Assembly (NCBI RefSeq): GCF_031426495.1
Contig: NZ_JANPLK010000077.1
Span: 1 to 64,000, forward strand
Direction: 5' to 3'
Length of the DNA stretch: 64,000 nucleotides
Source of the DNA: Gemmatimonas sp.
GTDB taxonomy: Bacteria > Gemmatimonadota > Gemmatimonadetes > Gemmatimonadales > Gemmatimonadaceae
In this document: positions 40,282-48,938 of the stretch, piece by piece
How the letters are laid out: each line of letters begins with the position of its first letter
Position numbering within the stretch: the first letter of the stretch is position 1
Notes under the pieces: model-generated
The model's input: only the letters and a program-made list of their open reading frames with translations
Databases searched by the model: none
Told to the model about the DNA's origin: nothing
Program-made: the position numbers and the translations under genes

Positions 40282-41480
40282 CGACGTACCGAGCGAAGCC
40301 AGTTGCCCCAGCCGAGTCCGACGCGCGCCGAGAGTACCGACAGCACGACCGCCACCCCGAATGCACTCGCCGTCTGCGTGATCGGCTCACTGGCGAACTG
40401 TCGCATGGGGCGCAGCCAGTCGGGCGGCATCATGTACGGAATGTTGTCGGTGTTGAAGAACCAATTCCGCGACGCATCGCTCACGAGAAAGTTTGCAAAC
40501 GGCCACTGTGTCAGTGCGTGCACCGCCAGAAACAGCACGCCCAACGCGGCGGCCTGCACCCACGCACGACGTTCACGAACACGCGGCATGAGCAGGTCGA
40601 TCCCGATGGCCGGGAGCAACAGCAGCAACGGGAAGTCCAACGACACCATATGGGTGACGGCGGTGCGAATCGGCCCCAGCTTGGGAGATCCTTCGAACAA
40701 CGGCAGCACCCACGCCTGCGCGCACATGAGCAGCGTGTACACGAGCGCCGTGGCCGTCGCGCCGTATCGGAGTCGCGTGCTTCGCGCCGCGGCCACGAGT
40801 GCGAACGGAAACACCAACGAAGAGACCGCGTAGAAGCTGCCAAGGTGCATCGCTTCGCGATCGTGATACTCGGTCGTGAAAATCGACAGCATGGCGAGCA
40901 CCAGGCCACCCGTGTAGGCCACGAGGTACGGTGCTACCCCCGATGCCTCCGCGTCGCCATCGGCGTTTCGATCGGCTTCGCGCCCCTGCTCCGCCACCGC
41001 CATGATCAGCGCGCCGCCAAGAATCGTGATAAAGCCCAAGGCCAGCAGGGCATGCGGCGGACTGATGATCTTCACGTCGAGTCCGTAGGCCGCGTGCCAC
41101 CAGTCATCGAATGGCGCCGACGTCAGCATGGCGACCGCCCCCCAGATACAGAGCCATCCGCCAAGCGGCCCGTTGAATACGCGCCACACGGTGACCCCGG
41201 CGGAGGACGCGCCGTTCGTGAAGAACGACCGACGCAAGACCTCGAAGCCGCAGGCCAGTCCCGCCACCGCCCCTCCGGTATAGATCGCCAGATGGGCCGG
41301 CGTCCAGAACGTGTCGCGGCCGATCGTCATATGCCACGAGATATCCCAGATGAGTCCGACGATCACGCTGGTGGCCGCAAACACCACCGCCGCGAGCTGC
41401 CACGGGAGTGCGTGAGAAGTTGATCGGGAGTCGACGCGGCTACGATCGGCCGCGGTCATGCGAAGAGAGGCAGAATCCAT
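40278..41480 (-). CDS. Polytopic membrane protein, partner of the HLHP protein
   Basis: The 400-residue protein has about nine or ten membrane helices. Several carry His/Trp/Asp near their ends: WDISWHMTIGRDTFW with TPAHLAIYTGG, FDDWWHAAYGLD with PPHALLALG, and TEYHDREAMHLGSF. Such placement suggests metal or heme binding inside the membrane, yet no known heme-copper family signature is complete. An N-terminal hydrophilic stretch of about 25 residues precedes the first helix; Met-8 is an alternative start. The stop overlaps the start of the HLHP gene, so the two form a coupled pair. The function is unknown. Confidence 0.7.
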   Translation of the reverse strand: MDSASLRMTAADRSRVDSRSTSHALPWQLAAVVFAATSVIVGLIWDISWHMTIGRDTFWTPAHLAIYTGGAVAGLACGFEVLRRSFFTNGASSAGVTVWRVFNGPLGGWLCIWGAVAMLTSAPFDDWWHAAYGLDVKIISPPHALLALGFITILGGALIMAVAEQGREADRNADGDAEASGVAPYLVAYTGGLVLAMLSIFTTEYHDREAMHLGSFYAVSSLVFPFALVAAARSTRLRYGATATALVYTLLMCAQAWVLPLFEGSPKLGPIRTAVTHMVSLDFPLLLLLPAIGIDLLMPRVRERRAWVQAAALGVLFLAVHALTQWPFANFLVSDASRNWFFNTDNIPYMMPPDWLRPMRQFASEPITQTASAFGVAVVLSVLSARVGLGWGNWLRSVRR

Positions 41481-41491
41481 GAGGGTGTCCG

Positions 41492-42700
41492 TTATCGAGG
41501 GGCGCGAATACCGCGGGCTTGCAGCAGCACGCGCACGGAATCGCGCGGCAGTGGGTTCACGCGACCGGCCCGCGTCGAGACCGGGGTCGCCATCAGCAGC
41601 GCGTCGTAGAGCGCTTCCTCCGTCGCTTCCGTCACCGCTTGAAACAGCGCCGACATGGCGTCGTTCCCAAGTTCGTCGTTCGTGGAGAGTGTCGCATCGG
41701 GCGAACGGCGTACCCGCAGCGACGTCGAGAAAGCAATCACATAATCACCGGAGCCGTTGGACGCGCTGGAGCCCGTGCGCGCGAGCCCCATGACCGCCCG
41801 GGCCCCCATCCGCTCGAGGTTTCGGGAGAGCACCGGCGCGTCGGTTGCGACTACAATCATACAGGACCCGTCCCCCCGCTCAGCACCAGCGTCGCCGAAG
41901 CCGCCGCCTCCCGGCGGAGTGCCCGCCGCCCGCTCCACATCGCGCTGAAAGGCGTAGCGACCCAACAACTGCCCAACCGGCACGCCTGCCATCTGCAGCA
42001 CACCGCCATAATTGCCCTGCACGATCACGCCCACGGTGTAGCCGCCCAGCGAGGCGGGCAGCTTCCGCGACGACGTACCGATGCCGCCCTTCCAGCCGAA
42101 CATCACGGTGCCGTGCCCGGCGCCCACGCTGCCTTCGATAACCCGACCGGTGTCCGCGTTCGCCAGCGCCCGGTTCACAGCCGCCGCTATACCCGGCCGC
42201 GCTCGCGTAGCGTTGAGTTGCCCATCGTTCGTTTCACCCACGACCGGATTGATCGACCGCACGTTGGCGTTTGCCGGCTTCGCCAGCATGTACTGCGCGA
42301 GTGCGTCGCCGGCCTGCCAGATACACAGCGTACACGTGAGCAGGATCGGGGTCTCGAGTTCACCCAATTCGCGCAGCTGGGTCACGCCAAGCAGTTTGCC
42401 AAAACCGTTGCCCACATGAAGCGCCGCCGGCACGCGATCGCGATAGAGGTCGCCTCCATGCGGGATGATGGCGGTGACCCCGGTGCGGATGGAGTCGCCA
42501 AGCGTCACCGTCTCATGGCCAACGCGCACGCCGGCCACATCGGTGATGGCGTTATTCGGGCCGGGCGCGAATACGCCGGGAGCCAACCCCATCGTGCGAG
42601 CGCGCTGTTGGGCGCCCACCGGTGCGGAAACGGCGATCAACGCCAGACCGACTGCGACGAATCGCGTACCTACCTCAAAAATCTGCATTATCGGAGTCAT
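41492..42700 (-). CDS. P1/S58-family aminopeptidase (DmpA-like), exported
   Basis: This protein of about 402 residues belongs to the S58 (DmpA/L-aminopeptidase, P1) family of N-terminal-nucleophile hydrolases. It has a signal peptide ending GAQ, the entry motif NNAITDVAGVRVGH, TGVTAIIPHGG, the region VVGETNDGQLNA, and the cleavage/nucleophile site GDGSCMIVVATDAP: cleavage before the Ser would free the active N-terminus. The pair of alpha and beta chains hydrolyses N-terminal residues of small peptides. The start was placed at MTPIMQI; Met-5 of that is an alternative. The gene lies 11 bases upstream of the membrane-protein pair but need not be functionally linked. Confidence 0.87.
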   Translation of the reverse strand: MTPIMQIFEVGTRFVAVGLALIAVSAPVGAQQRARTMGLAPGVFAPGPNNAITDVAGVRVGHETVTLGDSIRTGVTAIIPHGGDLYRDRVPAALHVGNGFGKLLGVTQLRELGELETPILLTCTLCIWQAGDALAQYMLAKPANANVRSINPVVGETNDGQLNATRARPGIAAAVNRALANADTGRVIEGSVGAGHGTVMFGWKGGIGTSSRKLPASLGGYTVGVIVQGNYGGVLQMAGVPVGQLLGRYAFQRDVERAAGTPPGGGGFGDAGAERGDGSCMIVVATDAPVLSRNLERMGARAVMGLARTGSSASNGSGDYVIAFSTSLRVRRSPDATLSTNDELGNDAMSALFQAVTEATEEALYDALLMATPVSTRAGRVNPLPRDSVRVLLQARGIRAPR

Positions 42701-42746
42701 GGAGGCGGACTGACGGGGAGGACCGTGATCCCTGCATATTGCGCGC

Positions 42747-43838
42747 ATGTCGCTTCGCCCGCTCTACGGACATGCCGCCCTGCGGCATCGGCTCACGGCG
42801 GCGGCCGCCGATGACCGGCTGCCGGCCAGCATCATGCTGCAAGGTCGCCGCGGTGTCGGCAAGCAGCGACTCGGACTTTGGCTCGGCCAATACCTGCTCT
42901 GCGAGCGAGCACTGTCCGAACGCCTCGACGAACCATGCGGGGATTGCCAGCACTGCCGCTATACCGTGCGCGGCACGCACCCCGACCTGCATTGGTTCTT
43001 TCCGCGCCCGCGTCTCAAGGATGGCGACGCGTCGCCGGATGACGTCAAGGCCGACTACAGCGAGGCGATCGCCGAACGCATGGAAGCGGAAGGGTTGTGG
43101 GCACCGTCGATCGGCACCGAGGGGCTCTACGTGGCCACGGTACGCGCGCTGGTGCATCAGGCGTCGCTGCGCCCCGCCATGGCTCGGCGGGCGGTGTTCG
43201 TGGTCGGAGACGCCGAGCGCATGGTGTCGCAGGAAGGTGCCGATCAAGCGGCGAACGCCTTTCTCAAGCTGCTCGAGGAGCCGCCGCCCGGCACGACGAT
43301 CATTCTGACCACCAGCGAACCGGGAAATCTGCTCCCCACGATCAAGTCGCGCGTGGTGGCCATTCGCGTGCCCACCCTCAACCGCGCTGACATCGATGCG
43401 TTTCTCAACGACGCGGTGGTGGAACGCAAGCTCGCCCGAGTGCCGCGCGACGAAGCGCTGGCGCGGATGAATGGCGCGCCTGGCGAGTTGTTCGCAGGCG
43501 AATCAATGGCGGCAGCATTCGCCGCCGCGCGCCGCTTGCTCGAGGCCGCGCTGCATCCGTCGACACCGGATGGCACCGCCGAACGTATCAAGGCGGCGGC
43601 GCGTCAGGGCGTGGCCGGCGCGCGCGGATCGTTCACCGATACCCTTGAGGCGTTGACGCATCTGTTGCATGCACGCGCCAAACAGTTGGTCGATGTCGGA
43701 CGTGAGGCGGACGCGCGACGCACGGCATCAGCGGTGGTCATTGTTGAATTCGCGAAGGCCAAAGCACAGGGCAATGTGAGCCCACAACTGCTTGGTGCTT
43801 CGTTGCTCTCCTCCCTTCACCGGACCCTCCGCCCGTGA
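42747..43838 (+). CDS. holB: DNA polymerase III subunit delta'
   Basis: Delta' (363 residues) is the clamp-loader subunit that helps open the sliding clamp during replication. The AAA+ fold is visible: GHAALRHRL at the N-terminus, the Walker-A-like RRGVGKQRLG, a zinc-binding CGDCQHC loop (about 65-71), and FLKLLEEPPPGTTIILTT with the sensor segment LLPTIKSRV. The P-loop-like stretch is degenerate, as delta' does not hydrolyse ATP. Its end overlaps moaC as GTGA. Confidence 0.92.
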   Translation: MSLRPLYGHAALRHRLTAAAADDRLPASIMLQGRRGVGKQRLGLWLGQYLLCERALSERLDEPCGDCQHCRYTVRGTHPDLHWFFPRPRLKDGDASPDDVKADYSEAIAERMEAEGLWAPSIGTEGLYVATVRALVHQASLRPAMARRAVFVVGDAERMVSQEGADQAANAFLKLLEEPPPGTTIILTTSEPGNLLPTIKSRVVAIRVPTLNRADIDAFLNDAVVERKLARVPRDEALARMNGAPGELFAGESMAAAFAAARRLLEAALHPSTPDGTAERIKAAARQGVAGARGSFTDTLEALTHLLHARAKQLVDVGREADARRTASAVVIVEFAKAKAQGNVSPQLLGASLLSSLHRTLRP

Positions 43839-44341
43839 GTCCAGACAAGCCGGAAGTGCCCGCGCGCGAGTTTTCGCACCTGGATGCGGCAGGAAATTTC
43901 ACCATGGTGGATGTGGCTGAGAAGCCAATATCGGTCCGTTCGGCGCTCGCGAGCGGCTCGATTCGAATGGAGGTGAACACACTTAAAGCCATACGTGACA
44001 ACACGTTAAAAAAAGGCGATGTGATTCCGGTTGCACGACTCGCGGGCATTCAGGCTGCGAAGCGGACCGCCGACCTCATCCCTTTATGCCACCCGCTCCC
44101 TTTGTCGGGGATCGACGTCCGGGTTAACGTTGATGAGTCCCTGCCGGGCCTTCGGGTCGAGGGATTCGTCAGGACCACCGCTCAGACGGGGGTGGAGATG
44201 GAAGCGTTGACTGCGGTCTCCGTGTCGTTGTTGACGATTTACGACATGGCGAAGGCAATCGACCGGACAATGGTGATCTCCGACATCGTGCTGCGCGAAA
44301 AGCGCGGCGGTACGAAGGGGGATTTCACCCGAGATCCGTGA
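43835..44341 (+). CDS. moaC: Cyclic pyranopterin monophosphate synthase
   Basis: MoaC (168 residues) acts with MoaA to make the first intermediate of molybdenum cofactor. The family motifs are strong: FSHLDAAGNFTMVDVAEKP at the N-terminus, RLAGIQAAKRTADLIPLCHPLPL with catalytic His/Lys, TTAQTGVEMEALTAVSVSLLTIYDM and the closing MVISDIVLREKRGG. The start is a GTG overlapping the holB stop. Length is normal. The product would feed Mo-enzymes and possibly the MOSC protein at 22571-23443. Confidence 0.95.
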   Translation: MSPDKPEVPAREFSHLDAAGNFTMVDVAEKPISVRSALASGSIRMEVNTLKAIRDNTLKKGDVIPVARLAGIQAAKRTADLIPLCHPLPLSGIDVRVNVDESLPGLRVEGFVRTTAQTGVEMEALTAVSVSLLTIYDMAKAIDRTMVISDIVLREKRGGTKGDFTRDP

Positions 44342-44365
44342 GTGTCCTGCTGATCGAGAGGTGTT

Positions 44366-45172
44366 ATGACCGATTCGACCGATTCGACCGATAAAGTACC
44401 GAGCCGCGACGCGAGGGCTCGCAGACGACGGATGCATCGTCGTCACGCAAAGCGTCGTTTAACGAACGTGTTCGTAGCGGCAGCTGTCGTGTTTACGCTC
44501 GCCGTCATCGTGACCCCCGATGCCCCCACGCTCGTGGTGGCGCCGACCATGCCCTTTACCGGGATGACGGCAACCGCACCGGCGGCTGCCAAGGCCGCCA
44601 GCCTGCCGATCCAGCCGCTCTGGCGTCCGGCAGGTGAAGTGCTCAAGCGTTCGAAGGCCGTTTCGGTGGCGCCGTCGCTGCCCATCGGGCACGATGCGAA
44701 GGAACGCGAGCGCCGTGAGTCGCTCAGTCGCTTGCATCGCATCTATACATACAGCGCGAAGTACCGCATCAAGCCGGAGCTGGCCCGCCGGATCTATGAT
44801 GCCGCGACAACCGCCGGTATCGAACCCGAGCTAGGCTTCCGCTTGGTGCGCGTAGAAAGCGTCTTCGATACCCGAGCCGTGAGCTCGGCCGGGGCGTTAG
44901 GGCTCACGCAGCTCATGCTCGGCACCGCGCGTGACTACGAGCCCAACGTCACGCGGGAGCAACTGCTCGACCCCGACGTGAACCTCCGCATCGGCTTCAA
45001 GTATCTCCGAGGGCTGATTCGCGACTACAAGGGCGATCTCAAGTTGGCCCTCTTGGTGTACAACCGCGGTCCAGTGGCGGTGCAGAGGTCGCTCAGTATG
45101 GGCCTAAGCCCCGCGAACGGCTACGAGAGCATCATTACGAAAGGCTACCGCGGCCGTGGGTATTTGGACTGA
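44366..45172 (+). CDS. Lytic transglycosylase (SLT domain), membrane-anchored
   Basis: This 268-residue protein has a basic N-terminus (about 15-31), one hydrophobic helix (about 33-50, FVAAAVVFTLAVIV), a linker rich in Ala/Pro, and a C-terminal SLT goose-lysozyme-like domain. The catalytic Glu is in FRLVRVESVFDTRAVSS (about 166), followed by GALGLTQLM and the VYNRGP segment. It would cleave peptidoglycan glycan strands with 1,6-anhydro product formation. It lies 24 bases after moaC. A six-base-pair hairpin with a T-run ends its transcript. Confidence 0.9.
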   Translation: MTDSTDSTDKVPSRDARARRRRMHRRHAKRRLTNVFVAAAVVFTLAVIVTPDAPTLVVAPTMPFTGMTATAPAAAKAASLPIQPLWRPAGEVLKRSKAVSVAPSLPIGHDAKERERRESLSRLHRIYTYSAKYRIKPELARRIYDAATTAGIEPELGFRLVRVESVFDTRAVSSAGALGLTQLMLGTARDYEPNVTREQLLDPDVNLRIGFKYLRGLIRDYKGDLKLALLVYNRGPVAVQRSLSMGLSPANGYESIITKGYRGRGYLD

Positions 45173-45177
45173 CGGCG

Positions 45178-45216
45178 AAGTAGGGAGTAAGGAGTAGGGA
45201 GTAGGGAGTAGGGAGT
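45178..45216. repeat. Polypurine direct repeat (GTAGGGA)
   Basis: GAAGTAGGGAGTAAGGAGTAG followed by further GTAGGGAGTAG units fills the space between the two convergent transglycosylase genes. The 3' end merges with the terminator hairpin. Related purine-rich sequence occurs at 47515-47625. Confidence 0.6.
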
Positions 45217-45226
45217 CCTACTTTTT
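45207..45226 (+). terminator. Terminator of the 44366-45172 gene
   Basis: AGTAGG (45207-45212) pairs with CCTACT (45217-45222) around GAGT and is followed by TTTT. It overlaps the stop codon of the convergent MltD gene at 45218. The stem is short, but the T-run makes it likely. Confidence 0.65.
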
Positions 45227-46840
45227 CGGCGGCGTCTTCTTCTTGGAGGACGCCGCCTTCTTTTTGGCGACGGGCTTCTTCTTCGCCGGCGACTTCTCGG
45301 CGGTGGACTTCTTCACCCTCGACTTCTTCGCGGTGGACTTCTTCACAGACGACCACTTACTCGATACGGTCGTCGTGCCACTACGCACCCGCAGCGTCTG
45401 GCCGGCGATCACGCGCGAGCCTTTGATGCCGTTCAGCGACTTGAGCCGGGTCACCGTGGTGCCGTAACGCTTGGCTATCGCCCCCAGCGACTCGCCCCGC
45501 TTCACCACGTGAATGACGCGGGAGGTCAGCGTGGTCGACGACGTGCCGCCGTACCGCTCGATGCCGGGATCCGGGATCTCCCGCGCGAAATCGATCGCCA
45601 GGGCGCTGGGAATCCGTAGCGATTGCCCGGCGACCAGGCGCCCCTTCTTCGTGGTCTTGATGGTCGGATTGAACCAACGCAGCTGCTTGACCGTTACGCC
45701 ATGCGCGTCGGCGAAGCCGGCCGGCGTACTGGTGCTACCGCTCACCGAGGCCACTCGATAGCCCCGGCGTTCCTCCTCGGGAATACCGTCGAGCGCCAGG
45801 CGCGTGCGATCAGCCAGTCCAACCGGCACGCGCGCCCAGATGCTGGCGTCGGGCGGCGTGATGCCCCGCAGCACGGCCGGATTGAGGTCGCGCACTTCCG
45901 CCTTCGTGGCACCGCTGGCCGCCGCGATGTGCGCGAGGCTGGTGCCCGGGGTGACGAGCACGGAGTCGTACCCATACAGAGGCAAGGAATCGATCACCAG
46001 CCCGTAGCGGGCCGGCATCTTGGCCACGAGCGCCGCCGCGATGATCTGCGGCACGTAGTTCTTGGTTTCGGCGCGCAGATAGTCCTGTTCGGCGAGCGCG
46101 AAGAAGCGATCCTCGCCTTCGGCACCATCCATCTCGCTGGCGAATCGCGTGAGGCCACGCGCGACGCGACCTGGGCCGCCGTTGTAGGCTGCGGCCGCCA
46201 GGTACAATGAGCCGAACTGTTTCTGCAGTTCGCGCAAAAATCGGATCGCGCCGTCGGTCGATCGCGCCGGGTCGCGGCGCTCGTCCATCCACCAATCCAC
46301 GCGCATGCCCACCCCACGGGCAGTTCCGCTCATGAACTGCCACATGCCGACCGCCGCCGCGCGCGAGTACGCATTCGGATCGTAGCCACTCTCGATGAGG
46401 GCGAGATAGGTCAAGTCCTCCGGCATGCCGCTCGCTCGAAGCTTCGCACGAATCATCGGCTCGTAACGCGTGCCGCGTGAGAGACGCGAGAGGAAACGCT
46501 CCTTCGCACTGTTCGAGAACAGCCCGACATAGTGCTCGACCCGATCGTGCGTTTCGTAGGACCGCACGTTGATGTCCCAGATCGGGTCGTCAGCCGCGTT
46601 GGCCGAGTCGGCACGTTGAAGCACGGCACTATCGCCGAAGACGGCGACCACCGTGCTCACCACTTCGTCAGGCGTGGCCCGGTCGGCCGTTGCAGCGGGC
46701 GTCGCAGTCTTCGCCGTCGCCGGCTTGGGCACGACGGCTACAGGCGTCGGCGCGGTGACGGGAGCGACCGATCCTGCACGGCCGCACGCTCCGGTCGCGA
46801 GTAACAGCAGGACCGATGCGGAATGGAAAGGAAGTTTCAC
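45218..46840 (-). CDS. mltD: Membrane-bound lytic murein transglycosylase D with LysM and Lys-rich tail
   Basis: MltD (540 residues) is an outer-membrane lipoprotein that cleaves peptidoglycan. It has a lipobox with Cys-19 (ATGAC), an SLT domain with catalytic Glu-150 in LALIESGYDPNAYS and AAAVGMWQFM, FLAAAAYNGGPGRV, and C-terminal LysM-like modules, the last in VVKRGESLGAIAKRYG. Beyond the LysM comes an unusual tail of about 50 residues made of Lys, Ser, Ala and Pro (repeated KKSTAKK-like units). Such tails resemble histone H1 and may bind acidic polymers. It is convergent with another SLT gene, and its stop lies in that gene's terminator. Confidence 0.9.
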   Translation of the reverse strand: MKLPFHSASVLLLLATGACGRAGSVAPVTAPTPVAVVPKPATAKTATPAATADRATPDEVVSTVVAVFGDSAVLQRADSANAADDPIWDINVRSYETHDRVEHYVGLFSNSAKERFLSRLSRGTRYEPMIRAKLRASGMPEDLTYLALIESGYDPNAYSRAAAVGMWQFMSGTARGVGMRVDWWMDERRDPARSTDGAIRFLRELQKQFGSLYLAAAAYNGGPGRVARGLTRFASEMDGAEGEDRFFALAEQDYLRAETKNYVPQIIAAALVAKMPARYGLVIDSLPLYGYDSVLVTPGTSLAHIAAASGATKAEVRDLNPAVLRGITPPDASIWARVPVGLADRTRLALDGIPEEERRGYRVASVSGSTSTPAGFADAHGVTVKQLRWFNPTIKTTKKGRLVAGQSLRIPSALAIDFAREIPDPGIERYGGTSSTTLTSRVIHVVKRGESLGAIAKRYGTTVTRLKSLNGIKGSRVIAGQTLRVRSGTTTVSSKWSSVKKSTAKKSRVKKSTAEKSPAKKKPVAKKKAASSKKKTPPKK

Positions 46841-46941
46841 GCGGGGAACCTAACGGGAACCGGATCGAAGGGGTGGCCGGTCGGACCCCTCGCCCCTTGT
46901 GACGTTCCGTCAGCCCGCTGACTTCAGGCGACAGACGGCAA

Positions 46942-47433
46942 CTATTCGAACAGAGGCGAAGACAGCCGGTTGGCGGCATGGAGGGCCGCACGCGCGGTGG
47001 CCACCAATTGATCGTCCTCGACGATCGCTGCGCCAACGATACGCGTCACATCTCCACCATGCTGGGCGAAAACGGCCACCATCATCACGGTGGTATCGAA
47101 CGCGCGCACCGGTTTCACGCCGATCAACTCGAAGGTCAGTGCACCGCCCGTGGCCTGCGTGATGGCGTGCAGGGTCGCCAGCGCCGCGAGACGGAGGTCG
47201 CCGCCAGGACACGCCGATCCTTCTTGCCGACTCACAATCCGTTGCGACTCGGCGGGACCCTCGAACTCCACCGACACGCGCGACGTCGCGACCGGTCCGC
47301 GCTCCAGACGGCAGCTCAGGAGCCGCAGGCGACTGGCGGTACCAGTGGGGTTCACGCGGGTCGTCGTGAGGCCGCCGACCAGCAGCTCAGGGAGAAACAT
47401 GTCAATGGATCGGGGCGAAGGTGGGAGCTTCAC
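46942..47433 (-). CDS. Hypothetical protein, possible LeuA-dimer-like fold
   Basis: This 163-residue protein has no clear family. From about residue 33 it alternates beta strands and helices (RVSVEFEGP, ALATLHAITQATGG, FDTTVMMVAVFAQHGG, then VEDDQLVATARAALHAANR). The order of strands and a final helix with an AR-AL-AN pattern resembles the regulatory dimer domain of 2-isopropylmalate synthase, but the similarity is weak and may be chance. Met-12 is an alternative start. It has no signal peptide. It lies about 100 bases upstream of mltD on the same strand, preceded by the long hairpin at 47515-47625. Confidence 0.5.
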   Translation of the reverse strand: MKLPPSPRSIDMFLPELLVGGLTTTRVNPTGTASRLRLLSCRLERGPVATSRVSVEFEGPAESQRIVSRQEGSACPGGDLRLAALATLHAITQATGGALTFELIGVKPVRAFDTTVMMVAVFAQHGGDVTRIVGAAIVEDDQLVATARAALHAANRLSSPLFE

Positions 47434-47514
47434 AGGGGTGACGAACCATGTGGGGCGCTGTCACGGCGGGGTGTGACGTGTCGCACACCGACTGCGCGGC
47501 GAACTCCAGACTGG

Positions 47515-47625
47515 GAACTCCCTAGGGAGCAGGAGGGAGGGTATCAGGGGGAGGAGGCAGGGAAAAAGCGCGTCGTTCCTGCCTCCTCCTTCCTGACATC
47601 CTCCCTCCTGCTCCCTAGGGAGTTC
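47515..47625. repeat. Long purine/pyrimidine inverted repeat
   Basis: Arms of about 50 bases (47515-47564 and 47576-47625) are near-perfect inverted copies with a few mismatches, and a loop of about 11 bases. Both ends carry the palindrome CCCTAGGG. The left arm is purine-rich (GGAGGGAGG), the right arm pyrimidine-rich. It lies intergenically between the orphan gene and the PAP2 gene, both leftward. It could be a mobile hairpin element or a terminator-like structure. Confidence 0.75.
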
Positions 47626-47652
47626 GCTGTTCGCGGTTCTACCGGTCGCTCC

Positions 47653-48168
47653 CTACCCCAGTACCGGGTACGCCGATATCAGCGCAATCGCCTGGCCCAT
47701 GAGCACATCGCCAGGGTAATGCACACCCAGCATCACGCGGGAGAACCCCACCAGCAGCGCCGCGATCAGCAGCGGCACGGTGAGCGCTGGTACCGCGCTC
47801 GCGACGCCGAGCGCGAGGGCCATCGCGGCGCAGGCGTGTCCAGACGGGAAGGAGAACCGATCGGGGATGAGCACCAACGCTCCCGACGATTCACCGGCCG
47901 ATGGCCGCGGCCGACCCACCGACCGCTTGATCAGCTGCACCACCAGATGCGACAGCCCGAGCAGACACAACGTGCGCCAGCTGAGCGCGAACGAGCCATC
48001 GGGAAGCAGCGACTGCGTGAGCGCGAGACCGATGCTGGCGCGGGCGCCGCCGAGGTGGGTGAGGGAGGTCCAGAACTGGCGGCGCGAACGGGCCGTTCCC
48101 GACGTCAGGGCAAGGCGGGCGAACCAGGCGCGGTCACGCGCATCGAGTCGAATCAGCCATGGGCTCAT
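47653..48168 (-). CDS. PAP2-family membrane phosphatase
   Basis: This 171-residue inner-membrane protein has the PAP2 catalytic motifs KRSVGRPRP (about 78-86), FPSGHA (about 107-112) and SRVMLGVHYPGDV (about 142-154) between four to five hydrophobic helices. It would remove phosphate from lipid phosphates such as undecaprenyl pyrophosphate or phosphatidic acid in the periplasmic leaflet. The small size matches undecaprenyl-pyrophosphate-type members. It is 69 bases downstream of the response regulator gene on the same strand. Confidence 0.88.
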   Translation of the reverse strand: MSPWLIRLDARDRAWFARLALTSGTARSRRQFWTSLTHLGGARASIGLALTQSLLPDGSFALSWRTLCLLGLSHLVVQLIKRSVGRPRPSAGESSGALVLIPDRFSFPSGHACAAMALALGVASAVPALTVPLLIAALLVGFSRVMLGVHYPGDVLMGQAIALISAYPVLG

Positions 48169-48237
48169 GGACAGATAGATTCGTCATCGCCCGTGACGGA
48201 GCGCCGACGGAACGATCACCAGTGGGACACGGGGATG

Positions 48238-48918
48238 TCACGCGTCGGCGACCAACCCTGCTTCCAGTGCGAATCTGGTGAGCCCCGCGACACTGTGAAT
48301 CTCGAGCTTGCGCATCAAGCTCTCGCGATGCGCTTCCACGGTACGGCGACTGATGCCAAGCTCCGCCGCGATCGCCTTATTGGTCAGTCCACGGGCCACG
48401 CCGCTCAGCACATCGCGTTCGCGAGGTGTGAGCTGCTCGAGCTGCGCGTGCGGCGCCGACACCGGTGCCGCTTCGCTCGCGGTGAGACGCTTGACCACGG
48501 CGGGACTGAAGAACGTACCACCGGCGTGTACCGCATGAATCGCGGCCCGCAGTTCCTCGCCGGCCGAGTCCTTCAACAGATAGCCGTGCGTGCCGATGCG
48601 CATGCCTTCGCGCACGTACTCGGACTGATCGTGCATGCTCAGCATGAGGATACGCGCCGAAGGCAGCGCGTCGCGAATACGCGCCGCCGCATGCAGTCCG
48701 GTTTCTTCGGGCATCGTGATGTCGAGCACGACGACATCCGGTGCGAACTGCAGCGCGAGTTCCACGGCGATGCGACCGTTGGCGGCTTCGGCCACCACTT
48801 CGATGCCCGGATCCGCATCGAGCACATAGCGCAGGCCTTCGCGTACGAGCGCGTGATCGTCGGCAATCAAGACACGGATACGCACGGACGCCGCCGCGAC
48901 TTCAGAGGGTCGCTTCAC
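48238..48918 (-). CDS. NarL/LuxR-type response regulator
   Basis: This 226-residue cytosolic regulator has a receiver domain (about 10-130) with the phosphorylatable Asp in VVLDITMPE (about 62) and a conserved Thr/Lys switch region (LLKDSAGEE). A C-terminal LuxR-type HTH follows: LTPRERDVLSGVARGLTNKAIAAELGISRRTVEAH. The upstream histidine kinase gene (49001-50935) is its likely partner. The three 23-bp palindromes lie 21-104 bases before its start codon, within the operon, and may be its own or another regulator's target. Confidence 0.92.
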   Translation of the reverse strand: MKRPSEVAAASVRIRVLIADDHALVREGLRYVLDADPGIEVVAEAANGRIAVELALQFAPDVVVLDITMPEETGLHAAARIRDALPSARILMLSMHDQSEYVREGMRIGTHGYLLKDSAGEELRAAIHAVHAGGTFFSPAVVKRLTASEAAPVSAPHAQLEQLTPRERDVLSGVARGLTNKAIAAELGISRRTVEAHRESLMRKLEIHSVAGLTRFALEAGLVADA

Positions 48919-48938
48919 GAGATGCCAGCAAGAGGAGG

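Noticed and set aside
38392..40833. An 813-codon plus-strand open frame
   Set aside because: It overlaps three genes in the wrong frame or strand and translates to low-complexity Arg/His/Gly sequence.
38656..41480. Possible AmoB/PmoB-type copper monooxygenase
   Set aside because: The beta-2TM-beta layout recalls PmoB, but the copper ligands and the PmoA and PmoC partners are not recognisable.
45178..45216. Short direct repeats that might suggest a CRISPR array
   Set aside because: The repeats are about 7 bases long with no unique spacers and no cas genes nearby.
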